Part shown: positions 1 through 5,342 of the stretch, piece by piece | Layout: every line of letters starts with the position of its first letter | Numbering within the stretch: position 1 is the stretch's first letter | Origin: a bacterium | GTDB lineage: Archaea > Thermoproteota > Nitrososphaeria > Nitrososphaerales > Nitrososphaeraceae | Length of the DNA: 5,344 nt | Assembly (NCBI GenBank): GCA_014381105.1 | Contig: JACMIO010000100.1 | Coordinates: 1 to 5,344, forward strand | Direction of reading: 5' to 3' | Made by a program: the position numbers and the translations under genes | The notes under the pieces: generated by a model | The model's input: only the letters and a program-made list of their open reading frames with translations | Databases searched by the model: none | What the model was told of the DNA's origin: nothing

Positions 1-1
1 C

Positions 2-625
2 AGAGATTTATCAAAAATAAATAACATGGATTCAAACGGAAGATGGCTAGCTACCAACCTGGGTGTAGAAACTGTTGCCCCCCGAATGGTCAAAAAGCAT
101 CTTGGCGTAAAAACAAAACCATTTCAACCTGACGAATGGGGTGCTGTAGTGAGAGAAGGCTGCAGAATTTTGAATGAAAATCATTGGTTCCCTGCCTTGA
201 CACTAATAATTGGTTGGCCAGATGAAACACCAGACGAGACACAATACACAATTGACCTTATAGATGACTTTAGCAGAATGAAAATGAGCGGCCTTGTAGC
301 CCCACTGCTGTATCAAGATTTTTCTGAAAGGAATTCCATGCATTTTGGAAATTTGAACGAATCACAATTTACCTTGTTTTGGAAATGCTGGCAGTTTAAT
401 CTGCGGGTTATAAATGACATCATTCCCATAATTATTCGCAACAAGACATACGGACCTGCAATGAAAGTCTTTATGACGGTCTTGATAAAGGCTGGGACTT
501 GGGCAATCATGAGATACCTGAAAGGTCTATCAAAAGAATTGTTCAATGGTCAGGTACCTGAAGATATCGTAGAGAAATACGCTAGAAGTAGATCCGTATC
601 TGCGTCCCTTACTCCAAAACTTTAA
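2..625 (+). CDS. Radical SAM protein, C-terminal fragment (possible Grs/Tes-like lipid-modifying enzyme)
   Basis: This gene is cut by the left edge of the window. The first ATG in frame is at 26, but the frame is open to base 2 (reading R-D-L-S-K-I-N-N before that Met), so 26 is not the true start. About 207 residues remain. The visible part looks like the end of a radical SAM TIM-barrel: a GVET strand, then a PRMVKKHLGVKT helix, an EW...GCRILNENHWFP segment, and an IIGWPDETPDET strand/loop of the kind found late in radical SAM barrels. A Trp/Cys-containing helical tail (LFWKCWQFNLR) and a hydrophobic C-terminal stretch (about residues 140-180 of the fragment) follow. The CxxxCxxC cluster motif and any B12-binding domain would lie outside the window. 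From memory, this layout resembles archaeal GDGT ring synthases (GrsA/B) and tetraether synthase (Tes); that assignment is inference. Radical SAM membership is fairly secure, the substrate is not. The gene converges on the next gene with a 24-bp gap. Confidence 0.75.
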   Translation, partial: RDLSKINNMDSNGRWLATNLGVETVAPRMVKKHLGVKTKPFQPDEWGAVVREGCRILNENHWFPALTLIIGWPDETPDETQYTIDLIDDFSRMKMSGLVAPLLYQDFSERNSMHFGNLNESQFTLFWKCWQFNLRVINDIIPIIIRNKTYGPAMKVFMTVLIKAGTWAIMRYLKGLSKELFNGQVPEDIVEKYARSRSVSASLTPKL

Positions 626-629
626 GATA

Positions 630-658
630 AAGAATTAATAATTTTCTCTTTAATTCTT
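630..658. terminator. 9-bp inverted repeat between convergent genes, possible bidirectional terminator
   Basis: AAGAATTAA at 630-638 is the exact reverse complement of TTAATTCTT at 650-658, with an 11-base loop that is T-rich on the + strand. The right arm overlaps the last codons and the TAA stop of the - strand gene; the left arm starts 5 bases after the + strand stop. The + strand from 640 to 658 is rich in T, as expected for archaeal oligo-U termination. The stem is very AT-rich, so it would be weak as an RNA hairpin. The role as terminator is inferred from position. Confidence 0.35.
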
Positions 659-991
659 ACCAAGGCTTTCCATTTCTTTGATTGCAGTATCAGCAATTGT
701 CGCAATTTTTGGTTCGAGTATTATGAAATAATTTTTATCAGCTCGTTCTACAGCTGCAACAGTTTTGTATTTCTTTGTTGAAATATCAAATTCGATCAAT
801 CCTGGTTCCATTGCACCTCTGGCATAAATCATCATCATTACGTCACCAGATACAGGGGTGAGAGGCAGAATGGAGAAAACGTATCCTTTGTAAGAACTAG
901 CAGGCAGGACTTGTTTCATGTAAGGCGCAACTGACACAAGATACAAAAAAAATTCTTCAATGGTGGAAAATTCTTCAAACTCAAATTTCAT
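650..991 (-). CDS. Conserved-looking hypothetical protein, 113 residues
   Basis: I do not recognise this protein. It is a small soluble protein without cysteines. The N-terminus is acidic and aromatic (MKFEFEEFSTIEEFF), followed by a likely helix, then alternating hydrophobic segments (YVFSILPL, DVMMMIYARG, GLIEFDIS, NYFIILEP) that suggest a beta-sheet core, and a final helix (IADTAIKEMESLG). It has no signal peptide and no clear membrane segment. The start is well fixed: an in-frame TAA lies two codons upstream of the ATG, and a TATA-like element sits about 27 nt upstream. The gene lies 73 bp downstream of the reductase gene on the same strand but appears to have its own promoter, so co-transcription is possible rather than required. 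It is probably a lineage-restricted archaeal protein. Its reality is supported by length, start signals and the absence of overlap with other genes. Confidence 0.75.
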   Translation of the reverse strand: MKFEFEEFSTIEEFFLYLVSVAPYMKQVLPASSYKGYVFSILPLTPVSGDVMMMIYARGAMEPGLIEFDISTKKYKTVAAVERADKNYFIILEPKIATIADTAIKEMESLGKN

Positions 992-1015
992 ATATTATGG
1001 TCACATTTATCCTTG

Positions 1016-1021
1016 ATATAA
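1016..1021 (-). promoter_or_regulatory. TATA box for the 113-residue protein gene (leaderless arrangement)
   Basis: On the - strand the sequence reads CCTTATATCA, with TTATAT centred about 27 nt upstream of the ATG at 991. That is the normal archaeal TATA-to-start distance, so transcription would begin at or next to the A of ATG, giving a leaderless mRNA. No good Shine-Dalgarno sequence is present immediately upstream, which agrees. The match to the TTTAWATA consensus is partial. Confidence 0.45.
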
Positions 1022-1064
1022 GGTTAAGGTTTATCGGTTTGTACGCTTTGGTATTATCTTGGAT

Positions 1065-1907
1065 CTATCCATAAGATTCGAATTTCACATCATAACTTCC
1101 ATCTTTTCTCTTATTTCTTTCAGTAACGAAACCCTTTGGAATTAGATAGTCCAATGCTCCATCAATTGTTCCTTGCCATCCACACACATAGAAAATAGTA
1201 TTTTCAGGTGTAATTGATTCTCCAACAAGCTCTTCAAGAGGAGATTTGTCGGTTCCTAATTTGGGGCGTAGAAATGATTCCACTCTTCCTTTCTGACCAT
1301 TCCAACTTCTATTGAACCATTCCTGAGGTCTGCTAACACTGGCACGATATCTGAAATTCCATTTATCTTTACCACTGTCCAAACTTTCATTCTCAAGGTC
1401 CGTCAAGAGCTCTCTATAGCTGAGCTCGTCCACATAACTTGCACCGTGCAATATTACTACCTCCCGCTTGCTACCTATCGATTTTAAATGAAGAGAATAC
1501 GAAATAAATGGTGCGAGCCCAGTTCCTCCACCGATAAGAACCATCCTTCTGTTGTCAGGGGTTCCGTCATGTTTCTTCTCGTCTATTGTAAAAGCACCTG
1601 TTGGCCTTACCCAAAGAATTTCGTCCTGTTCTCTTCTATTAAATAATTCTGTAGTCAATCGCCCTGGTACAGGTTTTTTAACCCATCTTACAAGCAACTC
1701 AAAGACGTTTTTTTGCTCCGGAGGTGATGCTATTGAATATGCCCTTCTGACTATTTTACCCTCAGAAGGTACATGCAATCCAATTGTTAAGAATTGACCT
1801 GCCTTGAAATCCGGTATACTGCCTTCGGATGGCTTTATTCTGAATATTATTAAATCCTCCTTTAATACGCGTAGATACGATATTACCCCCTTATTGTCTA
1901 CCACCAT
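1065..1907 (-). CDS. Ferredoxin/flavodoxin-NADP+ reductase-like FAD oxidoreductase
   Basis: A complete 280-residue flavoprotein of the ferredoxin-NADP+ reductase superfamily. An N-terminal FAD-binding beta-barrel (about 1-115) carries the RRAYSIAS signature at 54-61, matching the family RxYSxxS motif that contacts FAD. PVPGRLTTELF (79-89) and RPTGAFTID (101-109) also fit the barrel. The C-terminal nucleotide-binding domain has the glycine-rich VLIGGGTGLAPF motif (123-134) and a YVCGW segment (240-244), where the Cys-Gly pair is the usual active-site feature. No 2Fe-2S domain is attached at either end, so it would need a separate carrier such as ferredoxin or flavodoxin. The likely role is cytosolic electron exchange between NAD(P)H and ferredoxin; the pyridine nucleotide preference cannot be read from sequence. 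At 280 residues it is slightly longer than bacterial Fpr proteins (about 250-260). The ATG at 1907 is chosen because a TATA box lies 28 nt upstream and the barrel begins just after it. It could instead be the reductase of an oxygenase. Confidence 0.8.
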   Translation of the reverse strand: MVVDNKGVISYLRVLKEDLIIFRIKPSEGSIPDFKAGQFLTIGLHVPSEGKIVRRAYSIASPPEQKNVFELLVRWVKKPVPGRLTTELFNRREQDEILWVRPTGAFTIDEKKHDGTPDNRRMVLIGGGTGLAPFISYSLHLKSIGSKREVVILHGASYVDELSYRELLTDLENESLDSGKDKWNFRYRASVSRPQEWFNRSWNGQKGRVESFLRPKLGTDKSPLEELVGESITPENTIFYVCGWQGTIDGALDYLIPKGFVTERNKRKDGSYDVKFESYG

Positions 1908-1930
1908 ACAAATCTGAAACTTGGGCCGGC

Positions 1931-1939
1931 AAATAAATA
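1931..1939 (-). promoter_or_regulatory. TATA box for the reductase gene (leaderless arrangement)
   Basis: Read on the - strand this is TATTTATTT, with 23 bases between it and the ATG at 1907. Its centre is about 28 nt upstream of the start codon, so the predicted transcription start coincides with the ATG, implying a leaderless transcript. The sequence just before the ATG (CAGATTTGT) has no Shine-Dalgarno match, which supports this. Confidence 0.5.
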
Positions 1940-1948
1940 CATTATTAA

Positions 1949-1977
1949 TTTGAGGGTTTAATGGCTCAATTTTGAGG
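1949..1977. repeat. Small repeat cluster in the divergent promoter region, possible operator
   Basis: TTTGAGG occurs twice on the + strand, at 1949-1955 and 1971-1977, 22 bp apart (about two helical turns). Inside, TTGAG (1950-1954) and CTCAA (1965-1969) form a short inverted pair. The cluster lies between the two outward-facing TATA boxes, where a regulator could affect both genes. The repeats are short and could be chance in AT-rich DNA. Confidence 0.2.
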
Positions 1978-1997
1978 AAAATATGTTGTCATCTTGT

Positions 1998-2008
1998 AAA
2001 ATATAAAT
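1998..2008 (+). promoter_or_regulatory. TATA box for the 95-residue protein gene
   Basis: The sequence AAAATATAAAT is a good archaeal TATA element. With its centre near 2005, transcription is expected at about 2031-2033, which leaves a leader of roughly 12-14 nt before the ATG at 2045. That leader holds only a weak purine stretch (AGAG), so a strong ribosome binding site is not evident. Confidence 0.55.
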
Positions 2009-2044
2009 GAAATTAATTTATTTCTGAGTATCCAGAGTTAGAAT

Positions 2045-2332
2045 ATGTCCAAATTTGACAATTTTCGTGAAAATGATTCTAAAAGTGTAGATGATATCGA
2101 GAAACTAATTAATGAAAATAGCTCTGAACATCAACAACTACTAGAATCATTTAAAAAATCAATGGATTCATTCGCAACTGAACGCTCCATGGACACATGT
2201 TTACAGGCCCTCAATATTTCAATCCAGTTAGCAAGTGTAAGGTCCACATTGACGGAATTATACAAGAGTTATTGCCATATTCTAGAGAGGGAAGTAACCA
2301 GATTAAGAAAGATTAACCAAGAGAACACGTAA
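2045..2332 (+). CDS. Hypothetical helix-rich small protein, 95 residues
   Basis: I do not recognise this protein. It is hydrophilic, charged and almost certainly mostly alpha-helical. A polar N-terminus (1-15) leads into helices around 16-45 (DDIEKLINEN, HQQLLESFKKSMDSF) and 50-90 (LQALNISIQLASVRSTLTELYKSYCHILEREVTRLRKI). The spacing of Leu/Ile in the last segment could support a short coiled coil or helical bundle and oligomerisation. It has two cysteines (C52, C77), not arranged as a metal site, and no signal peptide or membrane span. The ATG is well supported: an in-frame TAG lies two codons upstream and a TATA box precedes it. It is transcribed divergently from the reductase and alone on its strand here, with its stop 25 bp from the convergent FAH-family stop. 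It may be a lineage-specific regulatory or scaffold protein, but nothing in the sequence proves a function. Confidence 0.7.
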   Translation: MSKFDNFRENDSKSVDDIEKLINENSSEHQQLLESFKKSMDSFATERSMDTCLQALNISIQLASVRSTLTELYKSYCHILEREVTRLRKINQENT

Positions 2333-2357
2333 CAACCAAATCCAAATAATCTCAATA
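2333..2357 (-). terminator. Possible T-rich terminator downstream of the FAH-family gene
   Basis: Read on the - strand, the 25 bases after the FAH-family stop are T-rich (GATTATTTGGATTTGGTTGTT) with several short T runs. Archaeal RNA polymerase often stops at such tracts. No hairpin is visible. The convergent neighbour makes termination here plausible. Confidence 0.3.
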
Positions 2358-3227
2358 CTAGACAAAAGTAATTTTATTTCTAATTGTACCCAGCTTTTCA
2401 ATTGTTATTTCTACGATGTCGCCATCCTTGAGATACTTTGGTTCTTTCATTGACATAGCAACCCCTGCTGGAGTTCCAGTAGAAATGATGTCTCCAGATT
2501 CTAAAGTCATTATTCGACTTAGGCTTGATATTATTTTGTCAATCGATATTACCATTTTGCTACTGGAGGAATTTTGCCGAGTTTCACCGTTGACTTTTGT
2601 AACAATCTGCAGGTTTTGCGGATCATGGATTTCGTCCTTCGTTGTTATCCATGGACCACATGGCGCAAATGTATCAATACCTTTTCCTCTTGTAAATTGC
2701 TTATCTTTGAACTGTATGTCTCTGGCTGAAACATCGTGTAGAATGGTATACCCAAATATGGATTCAGAGGCTTTTTCAGGATCTACATTTTTGGTATCCT
2801 TCCCAATAACAATTGCTAATTCTGCCTCGTAGTCAAGGCGTTGCACAAATTGTGGACACTTGACATCATTAAATGGATGGTTTAGAGTTGTTCGGGGTTT
2901 GATGAAAATAACGGGTTCATCGGAAGGTGTAAGGCCTGCATCTCTTGCATGATCATAATAATTAAATGCTAAACAGATTATTTTTGGTGGGTCTGGAATA
3001 GGCGCCAATAAATCTTCAAAGATAATCTCGTTACTAAACTTGATATCTGAAATATACTTGCTGACTTCATTAATCCATCCTCTTACAATAAATTCTTTTA
3101 TAGTCTGAGGAATTGGAACACCAGTCTGCTCTTGAAAATCAAGCTTTGAAATTATTTTTTTACCATCAGGAGAGACTATTCCATATGTTTCTCCAACCTC
3201 TTTCATTTTAATCCTTCCGATTTTCAT
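2358..3227 (-). CDS. Fumarylacetoacetate hydrolase (FAH) family protein
   Basis: A complete 289-residue FAH-superfamily enzyme. An N-terminal domain (about 1-70, opening with the family-typical MKIGRI) precedes the catalytic FAH fold (about 75-289). Visible family features are the LAFNYYDHA segment with His93, the DYEAELAIVIGK motif with probable metal-ligand acids E134 and E136, the HDVSARDIQ segment with the third probable ligand D165, the KGIDTFAPCGPW segment (182-193), and GDIISTGTPAGV (245-256). The set of acids is intact, so it should bind Mg2+ or Mn2+ and be active. Family members cleave, hydrate, decarboxylate or isomerise 2-oxo acids (acylpyruvases, OHED/HHDD-type isomerase-decarboxylases, 2-keto-3-deoxy-sugar acid dehydratases); sequence alone does not choose between them. 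It begins 5 nt after the gltX stop and is probably the last gene of that transcript. An ATG seven codons in (3206) has a better-placed GGAAGG, but the MKIGRI start matches the family. Confidence 0.88.
   Translation of the reverse strand: MKIGRIKMKEVGETYGIVSPDGKKIISKLDFQEQTGVPIPQTIKEFIVRGWINEVSKYISDIKFSNEIIFEDLLAPIPDPPKIICLAFNYYDHARDAGLTPSDEPVIFIKPRTTLNHPFNDVKCPQFVQRLDYEAELAIVIGKDTKNVDPEKASESIFGYTILHDVSARDIQFKDKQFTRGKGIDTFAPCGPWITTKDEIHDPQNLQIVTKVNGETRQNSSSSKMVISIDKIISSLSRIMTLESGDIISTGTPAGVAMSMKEPKYLKDGDIVEITIEKLGTIRNKITFV
2371..2385 (+). terminator. Possible T-rich terminator downstream of the 95-residue protein gene
   Basis: ATTTTATTTCTAATT on the + strand lies about 40 bp after the stop of the 95-residue gene, inside the 3' end of the opposing FAH-family gene. 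This is a typical setting for archaeal oligo-U termination between convergent genes. There is no stem to confirm it. Confidence 0.3.
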
Positions 3228-3232
3228 TTTGT

Positions 3233-4975
3233 CTACCTATGTGTAAAAATTGCCGTTGTTTTTTCTTGTGTATTGCAAAAACCAAATCTAGTTAATTGTA
3301 GTTGAGTGTGCGATTTTAGTTGTAAAATAGAGGTTTCTGCATATCCTTCAATGCGTTCCAAACTATTGGGATTAAATTTGTCATCAACATACAGTTCCTT
3401 GGGAACCAGGACGGTGTAATTTGTCTTGTCCTTGTCTGATACCCATTGAATCTTCTTCATATCTCGTACAATATCATTATTTAGATGAGAAGCAGTAATT
3501 ACTTTTTTATCCAGATCTATGTCCTTAATTTTTATATTATACAATTCCATGAGTCTAATTTCTTCATCTTCCGCAAGAAGTATGGCGTCATCTTGTGAAA
3601 TATAAACCACATTGGAAACTTCAACCTGTCTTGTTCCAAGATCGATGTTTGGATGGTTTCTCAGGGTTACTTTAGTATCTTGGGCATCTTCTACAATTAT
3701 CCTTATTGGATCTTTGACAAAGAAAAGTCTAATTGCTATAGGCTCAAGGATTTTCCTATTCATTGATTCTAGTGTCTTGAACGGGGGTTTTGATTCTGCT
3801 AATGTTAACCCAAGGCTCAAAACAAAACTTCTAATTGCTCTAGGATCAAAACCGCGTTTACGCATCGCTGATAAAGTGAGCAGACGAGGATCGTCCCAAC
3901 CAGCAATATGATTATCATCTATCAATTGTTTAATCTTTCTTTTGGAAACTGGCATGTTTTCAAATTCCAATCTTGAGAATTCAACAACTATTGGTTTTCG
4001 TAATTCCAATCTATCAAGAATATCCAAATACAGGGCATTACGTAACTCATACTCCTTGCTTCTCAGTGCGTGACTGACGCCATCAAGACAATCTTCGACA
4101 GGTGCAGCGAAGTCATAAGTGGGCCACACCTGCACTTTTTCACCCAAAAGGGGATGCGGGGCCTCTACTATTCTAAATAGGGTCGGGTCTCTAAGAACAG
4201 TATTGTTGTCTTGCATATTTCCCTTGAATCTTATGATAGCGTCGTTTTGATGATAAGTTCCGTCAAATAACTTGTCCAGTCTTTCTTTGTTTTTTTCTGC
4301 GTCGTCAATATTGCCTCTGCATGGACAATCAACCTGTTGCATTCTCATTTTATGAATCTTGTTAGTATCACACGTACAAACATACGCATTCCCACCTAAT
4401 GTCAGTTTTTTACCATAATCATGTAAAACAAATATGTCGTCAGATGTGTTTTTTACAATATCGGGCTTGACTCCTAACCATTCCAAACCACTTCTAATAG
4501 CTTCATAATACTCCAATTTTTCATTCAGTGGATTAGTATCATCAAAACGTAGAATCAATTTGCCATCATACCTTCTAGCGTACTCTTCATCAATTATGGC
4601 TGCTTTTGCGTGACCTATATGAGGATAGCCATTGGGCTCGGGTGGAAATCTTGTAATCACTCTCGTTCCTGTCATTTGGAGCTCTGGAAGTGGATGTGAG
4701 GCCACATGTTTCTGTGCTGACTTTGAATCAATCTTGGTATCTTCTAAATCTATTTCATTAAGATATTTTTTCTGCTGCTCCACGTCCATCTTATTTACGG
4801 AATCTACTACGGTTTTGATTTCTGCCATTAATGTCTTTATTTCCTTTTTTAATTCTGGTCTTAGACTCAGAATTTTAGCCAGAACGGTATTTACGTTTGT
4901 ACTACCTGAATGTTCTGCTGCATTTTTCAACGCTATAGCATTGACTAATCTATCGATTTCATCGTTACCATTCAC
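3233..4975 (-). CDS. gltX: Glutamyl-tRNA synthetase, archaeal type
   Basis: A complete 580-residue class I aminoacyl-tRNA synthetase that attaches glutamate to tRNA in the cytosol. An archaeal/eukaryotic-type N-terminal helical extension (about 1-100) precedes the Rossmann catalytic core. The core starts at TRFPPEPNGYPHIGHAKA, with the ATP-binding HIGH motif at 119-122, and ends with the KMSKS-equivalent PVSKRK at 342-347. LRFDDTNP (142-149) and WPTYDFAAPVEDCLDGVSHALR (284-305) are further class signatures. C200, C202, C217 and C219 form a CxC...CxC group that probably holds zinc. The C-terminal beta-barrel anticodon-binding region (about 400-580) is of the GlnRS-like architecture used by archaeal GluRS. 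Archaea generally lack GlnRS, so this enzyme is probably non-discriminating, with GatDE converting Glu-tRNA(Gln). It starts with GTG 4 nt after the upstream prenyl synthase stop; AAAGGAG lies 11 nt before the GTG. It is co-oriented and closely spaced with both neighbours, consistent with one operon. Confidence 0.96.
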   Translation of the reverse strand: MNGNDEIDRLVNAIALKNAAEHSGSTNVNTVLAKILSLRPELKKEIKTLMAEIKTVVDSVNKMDVEQQKKYLNEIDLEDTKIDSKSAQKHVASHPLPELQMTGTRVITRFPPEPNGYPHIGHAKAAIIDEEYARRYDGKLILRFDDTNPLNEKLEYYEAIRSGLEWLGVKPDIVKNTSDDIFVLHDYGKKLTLGGNAYVCTCDTNKIHKMRMQQVDCPCRGNIDDAEKNKERLDKLFDGTYHQNDAIIRFKGNMQDNNTVLRDPTLFRIVEAPHPLLGEKVQVWPTYDFAAPVEDCLDGVSHALRSKEYELRNALYLDILDRLELRKPIVVEFSRLEFENMPVSKRKIKQLIDDNHIAGWDDPRLLTLSAMRKRGFDPRAIRSFVLSLGLTLAESKPPFKTLESMNRKILEPIAIRLFFVKDPIRIIVEDAQDTKVTLRNHPNIDLGTRQVEVSNVVYISQDDAILLAEDEEIRLMELYNIKIKDIDLDKKVITASHLNNDIVRDMKKIQWVSDKDKTNYTVLVPKELYVDDKFNPNSLERIEGYAETSILQLKSHTQLQLTRFGFCNTQEKTTAIFTHR

Positions 4976-4979
4976 AAGA

Positions 4980-5342
4980 CTACAAACTCCTTTCGACTAT
5001 AAATTTCGCAGAAGACACAAGTGCATTCTTCGCATTAGTTTCATCATAACTCTTTAAGGATTCAAACGCTTTAATCATGTTATCATGAGCTGTCTTTCGC
5101 ACTTCCTCTTCTATATTCAATGATGATATCGCATCAACGGCGTCTTCAACATAGTCCTGATTTGCTCCTTTAGATCCAAAGACTTTCAAGATCTTTTCTC
5201 TTTTACTTGTATCTGCATTTTCTAGTGCTAATAGTATTGGAAAGGTCTTTTTACCTTCTCTTATATCATTGCCAACTGCTTTTCCAGTTAATTTGGGATC
5301 ACCTGTTACTCCGATCAAGTCGTCTATCAACTGAAATGCAAT
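4980..5342 (-). CDS. idsA: Polyprenyl/geranylgeranyl diphosphate synthase, C-terminal fragment
   Basis: The gene is cut by the right edge; about 120 C-terminal residues are visible and the true start is outside. The frame reads IAFQLIDDLIGVTGDP at the edge, the second aspartate-rich motif of trans-isoprenyl diphosphate synthases, here as DDLIG, the DDxxG form common in archaeal enzymes. TGKAVGNDIREGKKTFPILLAL follows, the conserved lysine-containing GND...GKKTxPxLLAL segment, and the protein ends in helices closing with AKFIVERSL. The enzyme condenses isopentenyl diphosphate with allylic diphosphates to build the C20 (possibly longer) chains of archaeal ether lipids, using Mg2+ held by the aspartates. 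Chain length is set by residues near the first DDxxD motif, which is not in view, so geranylgeranyl is the expected rather than proven product. A TTG at 5330 falls inside the motif and is not a start. The stop is 4 nt from gltX, so the two are very likely co-transcribed. Confidence 0.9.
   Translation of the reverse strand: MAFQLIDDLIGVTGDPKLTGKAVGNDIREGKKTFPILLALENADTSKREKILKVFGSKGANQDYVEDAVDAISSLNIEEEVRKTAHDNMIKAFESLKSYDETNAKNALVSSAKFIVERSL
4986..4992 (-). promoter_or_regulatory. Shine-Dalgarno site for gltX
   Basis: AAAGGAGT on the - strand lies within the last codons of the upstream prenyl synthase gene, with the GGAG core ending 11 nt before the GTG start of gltX. It supports the GTG as the true start and translation of gltX from a shared mRNA. 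The spacing is slightly longer than ideal. Confidence 0.5.

Noticed and set aside
313..546. 77-codon open frame on the - strand
   Set aside because: Antisense to the radical SAM fragment, with no promoter or family signature.
26..625. Complete 199-residue gene starting at the ATG at 26
   Set aside because: The frame is open upstream to the window edge and the protein begins mid-domain, so this is an internal Met of a truncated gene.
1552..1797. 81-codon open frame on the + strand
   Set aside because: Antisense to the FAD- and nucleotide-binding motifs of the reductase; no independent support.
2416..2832. 138-codon open frame on the + strand
   Set aside because: It lies wholly antisense to the FAH-family gene, whose catalytic motifs cover this stretch; no promoter or family signature.
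3612..3911. 99-codon open frame on the + strand
   Set aside because: Antisense to the anticodon-binding half of gltX; no recognisable protein features.
4632..5057. 141-codon open frame on the + strand
   Set aside because: It is antisense to gltX and the prenyl synthase, both with strong family motifs; the translation is Ser/Phe-rich with no motif, as expected for a shadow frame.
4980..5330. Complete 116-residue gene starting with TTG at 5330
   Set aside because: The TTG encodes the Leu before the second aspartate-rich motif of a prenyl synthase and the frame continues to the right edge as IAFQ; it is an internal codon.
4980..5342. DDLIG in place of DDxxD read as a broken active site in the prenyl synthase
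   Set aside because: Archaeal geranylgeranyl-type synthases commonly carry a DDxxG second motif, so this is a normal variant.
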